64,000 bases of DNA, from NCBI GenBank assembly GCA_964019335.1, contig OZ025702.1, positions 1-64,000 on the forward strand. The letters run 5' to 3'. Below the pieces are notes generated by a model that was not told the origin of the DNA, made no database searches, and worked only from the letters and a program-made list of their open reading frames with translations. This DNA is from Diplonema japonicum. Taxonomy: Eukaryota > Euglenozoa > Diplonemea > Diplonemida > Diplonemidae. How positions within the stretch are numbered: position 1 is the first letter of the stretch; each line of letters starts with the position of its first letter. This document shows positions 11,401 to 19,297 of the stretch, in pieces. The translations under genes were made by a program, and so were the position numbers.

Positions 11401-11844
11401 AGTGGCATCCCTAGGCTTGGGAGGAGACGGGGCTGACGAGAAACCGGATGTGCAGGAGGAAGTGGAATACGAGCCTGTGGTTGAAGAGGCACCTGTGCAG
11501 GTGTGTTTAAACATGTTCAGAAACTTATAATCGACAGTCGCCACGTACTGCCAAGAAGCCTGCTGCACCGAGAGCAACTGCAGGCTACAAGTTCAGCCCC
11601 GACCTGAAAATCACAGAACTGGGTCTTGGGTGCCCTGCTGCCAAGGCAGGCCTCAAGGTCGGTGACGTCATCACAGCTGTTGGGCAGACTAGCGTCAAGG
11701 ACAAGAGGCAGTATGCCTCTGCGATCAAGAAGATTAGAGTATGCCACCAAAAAAACACTGCAACCTTCACAGCCCGGCGATCCAGTTGTGGTGACCTTCA
11801 GAAGAGGTGCTCGTTCTAGGACCACGAGCATCAACATGCAATGA
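8419..11844 (+). CDS. WD40-helical repeat-coiled coil-PDZ protein
   Basis: Seven exons: 8419-9207, 9240-9378, 9413-9489, 9522-11297, 11330-11500, 11538-11738, 11773-11844; introns 32, 34, 32, 32, 37 and 34 nt. All joins keep frame and give 1,074 residues. Residues 1 to ~370 are WD40 repeats (for example VWSGGADGIIRVF, created by splicing). Residues ~446-702 hold seven copies of a 35-38 residue basic helical repeat with a G...YY.KL..W signature. A coiled coil follows (~700-780), then an unassigned alpha-rich region. Exons 6 and 7 encode a PDZ domain (GLKVGDVITAVG). This architecture suggests a large cytoskeletal or flagellar scaffold (inference). An upstream in-frame ATG exists at 8308. Confidence 0.85.
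9852..10620 (+). repeat. Seven coding repeats of 35-38 residues
   Basis: Within the WD40-PDZ protein, consecutive units each contain a basic start (RR, RD, RE), then L...L...T.NGL, then YY.KL..W and a Lys-rich end. Tyr and Trp positions are the best kept. The pattern resembles in spacing the helical repeats of Sfi1-like or IQ-type proteins that bind calmodulin or centrin, but the IQ core is absent, so ligand binding is only a guess. Confidence 0.7.
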
Positions 11845-12394
11845 AGCGTCCATCTGTTGCAACAGTGTCCTATCCCACCCATATCCCCTTGTATATCCTC
11901 CACACCTTTGCTTCATCGGCTCTGACGCCTTTGGAAACCCTAAGTATTATGATAGTGGTCTCAGTTGTATCCCCAGTGTTGTTCCTGACCCCTTTCCTTT
12001 TTATTTTTCTCTTCTATTATTTTTACTTTTTTTCTTCCTTTTCCCCCTTTCCCTCCACCGGTGAAGGCAGGTATTCTTGTCCGCAAACCTTCTTCTTCTT
12101 CTTCCCTTTGTTTGCCGAGCGTTCCCGCGATCCCTTGTATGTATCTTTTTATTTTATTTACTGTTCCTTGACTCACCACTCCTGCGGCCCTTCAAAGAAG
12201 AAGGCGCCTTAGCGACTTTTTTCTGTTGCCCTAAATCGAACAGCGCAAGACAACAATGCAGTTTATTGCCAAAGTTACTCAACGTGTTACGTTTGGTGTC
12301 ACTTGGCAGACTTTGCAAAGATGACCCTTCCACCCTCTTTATCTTTTTTGTTATGCATCATTTTGTCATTCACACTACATAACCGCACAGGTAG
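11845..12394. other. Intergenic spacer
   Basis: About 550 bp with no supportable gene. It contains long T-rich pyrimidine stretches (around 11995-12055 and 12085-12170) and ends with the acceptor CGCACAG at 12384-12390, four nucleotides before the next ATG. Confidence 0.6.
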
Positions 12395-13615
12395 ATGGAC
12401 ATCGAGTCCTTTGATGAATGCCAAATATCTGGGAAGTTGCTAACGTCCCCCAGGAGTCTCAGAGCTATGAGACGTCTGGGGTACAATGAAGAACAGCTCC
12501 TCTACAAGCCATGGGCATGGTTCACAAAAAGGAGTGACTCCCACGAAGAAGCAGCCTTGCGTAGGGAAAACTGGGAAATATATAGGAACAGGGCGATCGC
12601 AGAGGTGAGGCACGCCAGGCAAGTTCTTATACAACACGAGGCCGCGGCACCTACTTCTGTGTCACCTAAAAGCTCTGTCTCTGAGAAGACAAGGCCTGCA
12701 AACATGACACGGCCGGGGAAGGTGGCACCTTTGAAAAAGCGCAAGGAAAAAGACCTCGAGAGACGAGACCTTCTACTGCAGCACATCGAACAGAAGAACA
12801 ACGTCGCTGACAGGTTGATTGCAGAGCGTAGCAGAGCAAGGTGTATGGATACGTCCAAACGGTTACAGAAGTGGCTACAGAAGAGGGAGCGTGCTGCCGA
12901 TTTGCATCAACAGGAAGAGCTTGCAACGGTCCGTAAGTACGCCGCCACACGGACCCTACGTCACGAGACAGCAGAGAGGGTTGTGGCAGCACGTGCGCAA
13001 TGGGCTGTAAACAAAAGGTCACGGCAAGCAGAAAAACTGCAAGAAACCCGCCAGCGAGAAGCCACAATCAAAGAGGCAGACTATCTGCGAAACCAGGCCA
13101 CCTGCAAAAAGGTGTTAGAACGTAACAATGAAATTGAACGAAAGCAAAGGGAGTTGCAGCTTGCGAGGGGTTTGCTAAAAGCCGACACGGAGTGGGTGGC
13201 ATCGATGATTTTAAAACAGAAGCAAGATAACGAGGCGTATGAACGAAAGCAAAGGGAACAAACAGCGCTCAAAAAACACGAGAAATCGGAGAAATGCCGC
13301 ATGGAGATCGAGGAAGAAAAGAAGGTGATGTCTCTCTACAGGCACTTAGTGAAGATAGAGCGTGATGAAAAGCGGAAGGAGGTGAGGCTGTTTGCATTGG
13401 AAGAAGAGAGGGAAAAAATCGAAAAGCGGGAAAAACAACAGGATGGATACGCAACGGTGCTCGCTGATGAACGGAAGACCGCACGCCTGAGGAATCTGAA
13501 CAAAGAATTACGGCAACTAGATCGAATTAAGGAAGTAGAGCGAGCAAAGCGGAAGCGAGAGTTTATGCTCTTGGAGAGAATGGAAAATAATGACAATGGG
13601 GGCAAATACCAGTAG
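12395..13615 (+). CDS. Basic coiled-coil protein, CCDC177-like N-terminus (tentative)
   Basis: A 406-residue single-exon protein made almost wholly of Glu/Lys/Arg/Gln-rich helix with heptad character from about residue 110 to the end. The first 45 residues are different and contain TSPRSLRAMRRLGY, resembling the SPRSLEA-type motif I recall from CCDC177-like coiled-coil proteins (from memory, unverified). No signal peptide or membrane segment. Most likely cytoskeletal or axonemal. The start is 4 nt downstream of the acceptor CACAG. The next gene's acceptor follows the stop by only 65 nt, showing tight packing. Confidence 0.75.
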   Translation: MDIESFDECQISGKLLTSPRSLRAMRRLGYNEEQLLYKPWAWFTKRSDSHEEAALRRENWEIYRNRAIAEVRHARQVLIQHEAAAPTSVSPKSSVSEKTRPANMTRPGKVAPLKKRKEKDLERRDLLLQHIEQKNNVADRLIAERSRARCMDTSKRLQKWLQKRERAADLHQQEELATVRKYAATRTLRHETAERVVAARAQWAVNKRSRQAEKLQETRQREATIKEADYLRNQATCKKVLERNNEIERKQRELQLARGLLKADTEWVASMILKQKQDNEAYERKQREQTALKKHEKSEKCRMEIEEEKKVMSLYRHLVKIERDEKRKEVRLFALEEEREKIEKREKQQDGYATVLADERKTARLRNLNKELRQLDRIKEVERAKRKREFMLLERMENNDNGGKYQ

Positions 13616-13685
13616 CCTTTCTAGGCACAGTTTATAGTAATTTGGTGTTTACATTACACCAGTATACTGAACCCAACACAGGTTA

Positions 13686-15602
13686 ATGCAGCCAAGCGGC
13701 CCGCAGACAGAGTCGTCGGCAATATGCGCCATCTTGGGGCAGCTTGAGGATGTCAAGGCGGGGCGTGAGGCGGCTGAGAAAAAGGTAGCTGCCACCTTGA
13801 AAGATCTCAAAGCACAACGTGAAGTAAACCATACGCTGCAGCAGCAGCATGCATTGCACAACAGTGAGCGTGCTCGGCTGCAGCAGGCAGTCGACTCTCT
13901 GACGCAACAGCTTGAAAAATATAGAATGGAAGTGGAACTTCTGCGAACACAGACTTTAGACCTTAAACAGCAAAGAATCGTGCCACTGCAGGCATCATGC
14001 TCGCCTGAACGCCTGGAGGAGCAGCAGAATATTGTTACGGAACAGCAACCGAAGCCGCGTACAAGGTGCGCTCGGTGCGTTGAGGCCAAAGAAACAATAA
14101 ATAACTTTCTGTCAGAAGTTGCTAGTGTCAAAGAAGTAACGAGGGAACTACAGACAAGTCTCGCTGCTGAGAAAGAAAAATACGAAGCCTTCAAAATGAG
14201 CAAGATACAGGAGGGGAAAGCAATCGGGAAGGACCTGCTTCTGGAAAAGACCAAAGTCCTAACCCTGCAACATAGCCTGCACACCTGCAGCACTGAGATG
14301 CAGTCTCTGAAATCGCAGTATCACTCGGAAATATCCTTGCAGAAAGTTAAAACAGAGTCCTCAGACATGAAAGTTCTCCAACTAGAGGCTGCAAACAGTG
14401 AGCTTGAAACCTGCTTAGCACAGAAATCGAGACAGCAAGCTACGCGTGGCACCCAAACGCCAGTGCTTAATGAAACGGTTGTTGCTGACCTTCAGCATGA
14501 GCTTCATAAGGTTCGCGAGCTTAACTCTTCTTTACAGAATGAAAGTAAAGCACTCCTTCGTGAGAATGAGTGCCTTGCTGCGAGTAACGAACAGGCGATA
14601 GCTTTTACCGAGCAGCTGACAGAAGTTAAGAGCAGGCAGGAGGAGCATAAAAAGCTCTTGAAGAAAACAACAGCGAAGTTAGTGAACTCCGAGGATAAAG
14701 TTGCTGAACTGAGTTCTCTGAACGCAATGTTAGAAGAGGAGTGCGGCAAGCAAATCAAAGCGCTGCATGAAATGACAAACGTGTGCGATGCGGAGCGACT
14801 AGCGTCTCAGCAGCTGAGAGCGGAAAACAAGAAATTGAAACAGCAACCAACGACACATGAGGTGTCCCTACAAACCACTCTGGAAACACAAGAAGAGGCT
14901 GTCGCCAAACAAGACAAGCGCCGCTTGTGCCAAGCGAATGAGATGCTTGAGTCCGAGCTTCATCAAGCTGAGCTGAAGATAGAAGACCTGACGGAGGATT
15001 GTAACCTCATGAACTGGAACATCACGGAACTGAACCTCGCGATAGAAACGTTAGAAACACGTGGGGCGGTCAATGAACTGGAACTGACACAGACGAAGCA
15101 GAGCTTTAGTGTCGCCGAACAAGAAGCCTTATCTGAGAGAGAGCAGAAAGAAGAGGTTCTGAGTCAGATGCTCACGGAACGTGAGGAAACCGTTGTAATG
15201 ATTGACACTTACAGAGGCTGCATCGAGGCCTTGGCGCAGGAAAGGCAGACGAAAGAAACGAGAGGCTGCTTTCAACAAATACGAGTGGGTGATCACTTCG
15301 TCACAGACCGTGCTGCAAAGAACAAAGGTGGGTGGGCCGTGTATTACGCCACCGTTTCGGAGATTCTGGATGGCACCGTACGTTTTTTGCAACTAGATTC
15401 CCCTTTTTCCACAGACGAGCTCACCAGGCTGATGGACACAGAGAGGTTGTACTACGAGGGGCAGCTGTCGAAGGGAGAGTTCGAAGATTGGCGTGCCTCA
15501 TGGAGGGCACAGGAAACCAAGGCATCAGTTACAGCATCGCAGGTCGCAGAGCACATCCTGCACCTGAAAGACAACAAATCAAGGGGGGATCCGAGACACT
15601 AG
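13686..15602 (+). CDS. Long coiled-coil protein
   Basis: A 638-residue single-exon protein. Residues ~10-530 are predicted coiled coil rich in Glu, Gln, Lys and Leu, with two short breaks (around the CARCVEAKE segment near 135 and the Thr/Gln-rich RGTQTP near 255). The last ~100 residues differ: RVGDHFVTDRAAKNKGGWAV and following beta-like residues look like a small globular cap, then another helix. No recognised family. Position between two other cytoskeletal-type genes and the composition suggest a structural role. ATG is 4 nt after the acceptor AG (13680-13681). Confidence 0.75.
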   Translation: MQPSGPQTESSAICAILGQLEDVKAGREAAEKKVAATLKDLKAQREVNHTLQQQHALHNSERARLQQAVDSLTQQLEKYRMEVELLRTQTLDLKQQRIVPLQASCSPERLEEQQNIVTEQQPKPRTRCARCVEAKETINNFLSEVASVKEVTRELQTSLAAEKEKYEAFKMSKIQEGKAIGKDLLLEKTKVLTLQHSLHTCSTEMQSLKSQYHSEISLQKVKTESSDMKVLQLEAANSELETCLAQKSRQQATRGTQTPVLNETVVADLQHELHKVRELNSSLQNESKALLRENECLAASNEQAIAFTEQLTEVKSRQEEHKKLLKKTTAKLVNSEDKVAELSSLNAMLEEECGKQIKALHEMTNVCDAERLASQQLRAENKKLKQQPTTHEVSLQTTLETQEEAVAKQDKRRLCQANEMLESELHQAELKIEDLTEDCNLMNWNITELNLAIETLETRGAVNELELTQTKQSFSVAEQEALSEREQKEEVLSQMLTEREETVVMIDTYRGCIEALAQERQTKETRGCFQQIRVGDHFVTDRAAKNKGGWAVYYATVSEILDGTVRFLQLDSPFSTDELTRLMDTERLYYEGQLSKGEFEDWRASWRAQETKASVTASQVAEHILHLKDNKSRGDPRH

Positions 15603-15698
15603 ATATTGTATTAAACTTCATTCAAGATTGTAATACCTATAAATATATTACACTACCACAGAGTTTGGGGAAGATGCTATCGGAACCTTGTAATACAA

Positions 15699-17612
15699 AT
15701 GAACGTTGATAGTGACACTGATGGGACCCTGGAGTTCTCGATTCAGTCTGACAGTTTTGACGGTGACACAAAGCTCGAAGAAGTGCGGGGGGATAGGGTG
15801 GAGAGGGAAACAAAGCAAAGCGAATATGATTTAAAGAATGAGGCCGCAACGGGAAATGTCAACCAAGACAAAAAGAACATTGATAGTAACGACGACGACG
15901 ATGATGATGATGATGATGATGAGACCTTTTCTGTGGCCAGCGAGCCGGAAGTGGTAGCAGAAGTGGAGCTGCAGCCGGAAGTAGAACGAATGCCAGAGTC
16001 TGAGCCGGAGCCTGCGTCCGAAGTAGAACTAGAATCGGAAGCAGAGTTGGAGATAGAAGAGGTTGCCGTCAGCCCCCCTGACATCCTCCTCATGTTACAG
16101 AGGCTGAACTCATCACGTCCCAAACTAGAGTCTCCACCCCCTCCACAAAATGACTCTCCTCTACAAGTTGAGCTAGAACAGGTTGAGACCCTTGCTCTGC
16201 AGGCTGTCTCTGAAAAACTAACGGACATGTTTATGTGTGAGGAACAAATTCGATTTAACATCACCACTGAACACCAGGTCGCGTGTGAAGCCGCGAGGCG
16301 GTGGTTAGTTGATAGCTGCGAGAACGTCGCACGCAAAGAAGCTGCTGCGTCTTATGGAGAGGGCCTTCGCTGTGCCCTTGTAGTACAGTGTGCGCACCAT
16401 GAGAACATTTCGAGGACAGAGGTGGAACATATCCAGAACGAAGAGGCGCAACGTCTTATGAACAAACACAAAGAATCTATTAAGCTTGCAACTAAAACAG
16501 GGCTGCCAAGCTCACCTCGGTCGCCGCATCACGTGCTGTGGAATGACAGCGCGGCTTGTTTGTGTGGTACGCTGGTCGTTGTGCACGCTGCATCGGCACA
16601 TGCGGAAGAGAGAAGGAAGCTTGGTTACAAGCGGCGTGCCGCAGCATGCACTATTCAAAGGTGTTGGAGGGTCGACAGAGCTATCACTCAACTTAAGAGA
16701 CTGAAACACAAACGCGTCCACGTCGTCCTAGTGCATGAAGAGAGGCAATACATCGTATCGTCAGCAGTCCTCATCCAAAGCACCTTCAGACGATGGTGTG
16801 CAAAGAGGAGAACGGAACAATTAAAGCAGACCTTCCTTGAAAAACGGAATAGGCAGTCCGCTGCACTGCTCATCCAAAACACGTGGAGTGAATGCCGCTC
16901 TAAATTGCTAAAGCGGCGTGAAGAGCAGAGAGTGCGGAAATTAGAAATGCAAGCAACAGCCTTGCGGGGCGCCCTCGAAGCGATGAAACAGGAAAGGCAA
17001 GGGTTGGTCAAGACAATAGAGACACTCAGGAAGGAAAATAAGGAAACAAAGAGTGCTGCTGAAAGAGCGGTCAGCGCGTGGACGGAAGATTCCCCGCCTG
17101 AGAAGGAAGTCCCTCCTCCGCCTTCACCCCCGGCATCTCCCTCACCCCCAGCATCGCCCCCGGTCTTGCCCCGAGCAGCTACGAAATCAGTGCTCATTCA
17201 AACACACGACGCTCCAATGCACAACGACCCCTTCAGCTCTACACACACTAGCACCGAACTGCTGAGCGCAGAGTCCGAAAAGGAACTCGAATCGCTTGGC
17301 AGCGCAAGTCTGCTTATGAACGCCCTTGAAATGGCACGTCTCAAAGACCAGATCATTCTCGAGCAGCTGAGGCTGCTAAGCAATAGGCCCCTGGCTCCTG
17401 CGACCAGTGGAAGTTTGCCCCTTAGTTCGGGCCCTATTGTGGAGAATTCCTACCAAGGTGCGCAGCATAGCCCCGTGCCCCTTTCAAAACCAATGCGGCA
17501 CAACCAACGGCACTCGCGTGTACGGACCAGTGCACTTGCCGAGGTGCTTTTGTTCAACAGCAAGCCTTCTCGTCTTCACCGCAGAACCTATGGCAGGATG
17601 GGCGGCAGCTAG
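15699..17612 (+). CDS. IQ-motif protein with acidic N-terminus
   Basis: A 637-residue protein. Residues ~60-130 are very acidic, including a run of ten Asp encoded by a GAC/GAT microsatellite near 15890-15922. Three IQ-type motifs appear at about residues 311-400: ACTIQRCWR, AVLIQSTFRRW and ALLIQNTW, which in other proteins bind calmodulin or related light chains. A coiled coil follows, then a Pro/Ser-rich stretch near 465-490. Unlike its neighbours the chosen ATG is not close to an AG; the nearest acceptor (15660-15661) would put an 11-codon upstream ORF starting at 15674 first. The C-terminus is uncertain: a possible intron at 17518-17560 would replace the last residues with a hydrophobic tail ending at 17676. 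Confidence 0.75.
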   Translation: MNVDSDTDGTLEFSIQSDSFDGDTKLEEVRGDRVERETKQSEYDLKNEAATGNVNQDKKNIDSNDDDDDDDDDDETFSVASEPEVVAEVELQPEVERMPESEPEPASEVELESEAELEIEEVAVSPPDILLMLQRLNSSRPKLESPPPPQNDSPLQVELEQVETLALQAVSEKLTDMFMCEEQIRFNITTEHQVACEAARRWLVDSCENVARKEAAASYGEGLRCALVVQCAHHENISRTEVEHIQNEEAQRLMNKHKESIKLATKTGLPSSPRSPHHVLWNDSAACLCGTLVVVHAASAHAEERRKLGYKRRAAACTIQRCWRVDRAITQLKRLKHKRVHVVLVHEERQYIVSSAVLIQSTFRRWCAKRRTEQLKQTFLEKRNRQSAALLIQNTWSECRSKLLKRREEQRVRKLEMQATALRGALEAMKQERQGLVKTIETLRKENKETKSAAERAVSAWTEDSPPEKEVPPPPSPPASPSPPASPPVLPRAATKSVLIQTHDAPMHNDPFSSTHTSTELLSAESEKELESLGSASLLMNALEMARLKDQIILEQLRLLSNRPLAPATSGSLPLSSGPIVENSYQGAQHSPVPLSKPMRHNQRHSRVRTSALAEVLLFNSKPSRLHRRTYGRMGGS

Positions 17613-17712
17613 TGTCCAGCAATGTAAGTATATAGCATGCTTGCTAGTGATAGTAATTCTGTTTTTGTTAACCTGATCAAACTTACCCAGACCACTTTTC
17701 TCCAACACAAAA

Positions 17713-18447
17713 ATGGCATCTGAATACGACTACCTGTTTAAGCTCCTCCTCATCGGTGACAGGTATGCGTAACGCACAACACATCCACCCGCACCCACAC
17801 AGCGGTGTCGGCAAGAGTTGTTTGCTGCTCCGTTTTGCTGATGACACGTACACCGAATCCTACATCTCGACCATCGGTATGAAAAGATGAAAGACGGCGA
17901 TGTACATTTTACTTCTACTCACAGGTGTAGACTTCAAAATCAGGACTATTGAACTTGACGGGAAGACAATTAAACTCCAGATCTGGGACACCGCGGGGCA
18001 GGTATGCACATGCAGCAACTAGACACCACATGACAGGAGCGTTTCAGAACGATCACTGCGAGCTACTACAGGGGCGCACACGGTATCATCATTGTGTACG
18101 ATGTGACGGACGCGGAAACATTCAACAATGTGAAGACGTGGCTTAAGGAGATCGAGAAGTATGCTACGGACAACGTCAGCAAGCTGCTGGTGGGCAACAA
18201 ATCTGATATGGTGGTTAAGAAGGCAGTCGACCACGGCACCGCAAAGGACTACGCCGAGTCCCTTGGGATCCCCTTCTTGGAGACTTCCGCCAAAAATGCC
18301 ATCAACGTAGAGCAGGCATTCGTCACCATGTCCACCGAAATTAAAAAGAGAATCCAATCCAGCCAACCTGACCAAGGCAAGAGGTCGGGTGTCGACATCT
18401 CCAGATCGGAGAACATAGGCCAGAAGAAGAAGGGTGGTTGCTGCTAG
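17713..18447 (+). CDS. rab1: Rab1/Ypt1 family small GTPase
   Basis: Four exons: 17713-17762, 17803-17876, 17925-18001, 18037-18447, with introns of 40, 48 and 35 nt, all starting GTATG and ending ACAG. The joined product has 203 residues, normal for Rab1. All GTPase motifs are intact: P-loop GDSGVGKS, switch I with [31 protein letters not shown] and ETSAKN, and the protein ends in a geranylgeranylation motif GGCC. Rab1/Ypt1 drives ER-to-Golgi vesicle tethering. The N-terminus [17 protein letters not shown] matches Rab1 rather than other Rabs, so orthology is very likely. The acceptor CCCAG is at 17686-17690, 22 nt before the ATG, longer than for neighbours. This gene is the best proof of the intron rules used elsewhere here. 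Confidence 0.97.
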
Positions 18448-19297
18448 AGAGACATAAAGATACCCCCTTTGTGGGAGAATTATCCATCCCCGAGTGTCAC
18501 CCCACCCTTTCCCCATATTTTTCTTTCCCCATTTTTTATCTCCTCATTGCCAATCCTTTGCTTCACACTCCAAGTTTTCCCTTTTAGATATTGCCCGTGT
18601 GTTGAGACCCAGCCCCAAGAGGAACAGGGATGTGCGGAAGCGGCAGGCTGACCGTCACGTGCACGAGAAGCACCTGTCGCTTGGCGTGTGCAGTGAGTTA
18701 TCCCCACCCATATTACCTAGCAGCTCTCGCAAGCTCTTTCTTCACCTTACCTCTATCCACCTTCTGACTATCTGCGAGAATTCTTTTGGGACAAACCAAA
18801 AAGCTTCCAGGTCTTGCTGACCAAGGATGTTATATATGCATTGCATCCTAATAACAAGGGAAATAAAAGAAAATAAAAAACCAAAAGAATAGAAAGGTGA
18901 AAAAGTAGAAGGATAGCCCTTTGCACTGCTTGTGGCAGCGGCAAAGGTACTGTAAACATAAGAGAAAGTATTTTTAAAACTGATTGAGGAATCAACTAAG
19001 AGAGATGGCTTGCTTTCTTTTCGTCTCCCCGCCCCCGCCCCCCATTTCTTGCCGAACCCACTGCCCACACCCCCCCCACTCTTTCCACATTTTTATTTTG
19101 TCTTTTTTATGTTCTTCACACAAACATTTATTTATTTCTAACCCTTCTTTTTTTGCTTCGTGTAAATACCCCAACCCGTGCCAGCTAAGGACTTTAGCTA
19201 ACCCGTCTTTCCGTACTACATGCCCGCTCTATGTTCCTGTGCCCACCCCCGTGCTCTTTATTCCTTCAGCCGTGCCTTCTCGTAACACCACAAAGAA
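18448..19297. other. Intergenic spacer with a GC-rich island
   Basis: About 850 bp between Rab1 and the next gene. Most is pyrimidine-rich or A-rich. A compositional island at about 18589-18692 is GC-rich, preceded by CCCTTTTAG and followed by GTGAGT, and could be read as an Arg/Lys-rich peptide lacking an ATG or as a small RNA. I cannot assign it. The region ends in a long C/T stretch and acceptor candidates TTCAG (19269) and AAAG (19295). Confidence 0.5.

Noticed and set aside
13649-14293. 214-codon Ser/Cys-rich frame on the - strand
   Set aside because: Antisense of a coiled-coil gene; Ser/Cys/Leu bias is what Glu/Lys/Gln-rich codons give on the reverse strand.
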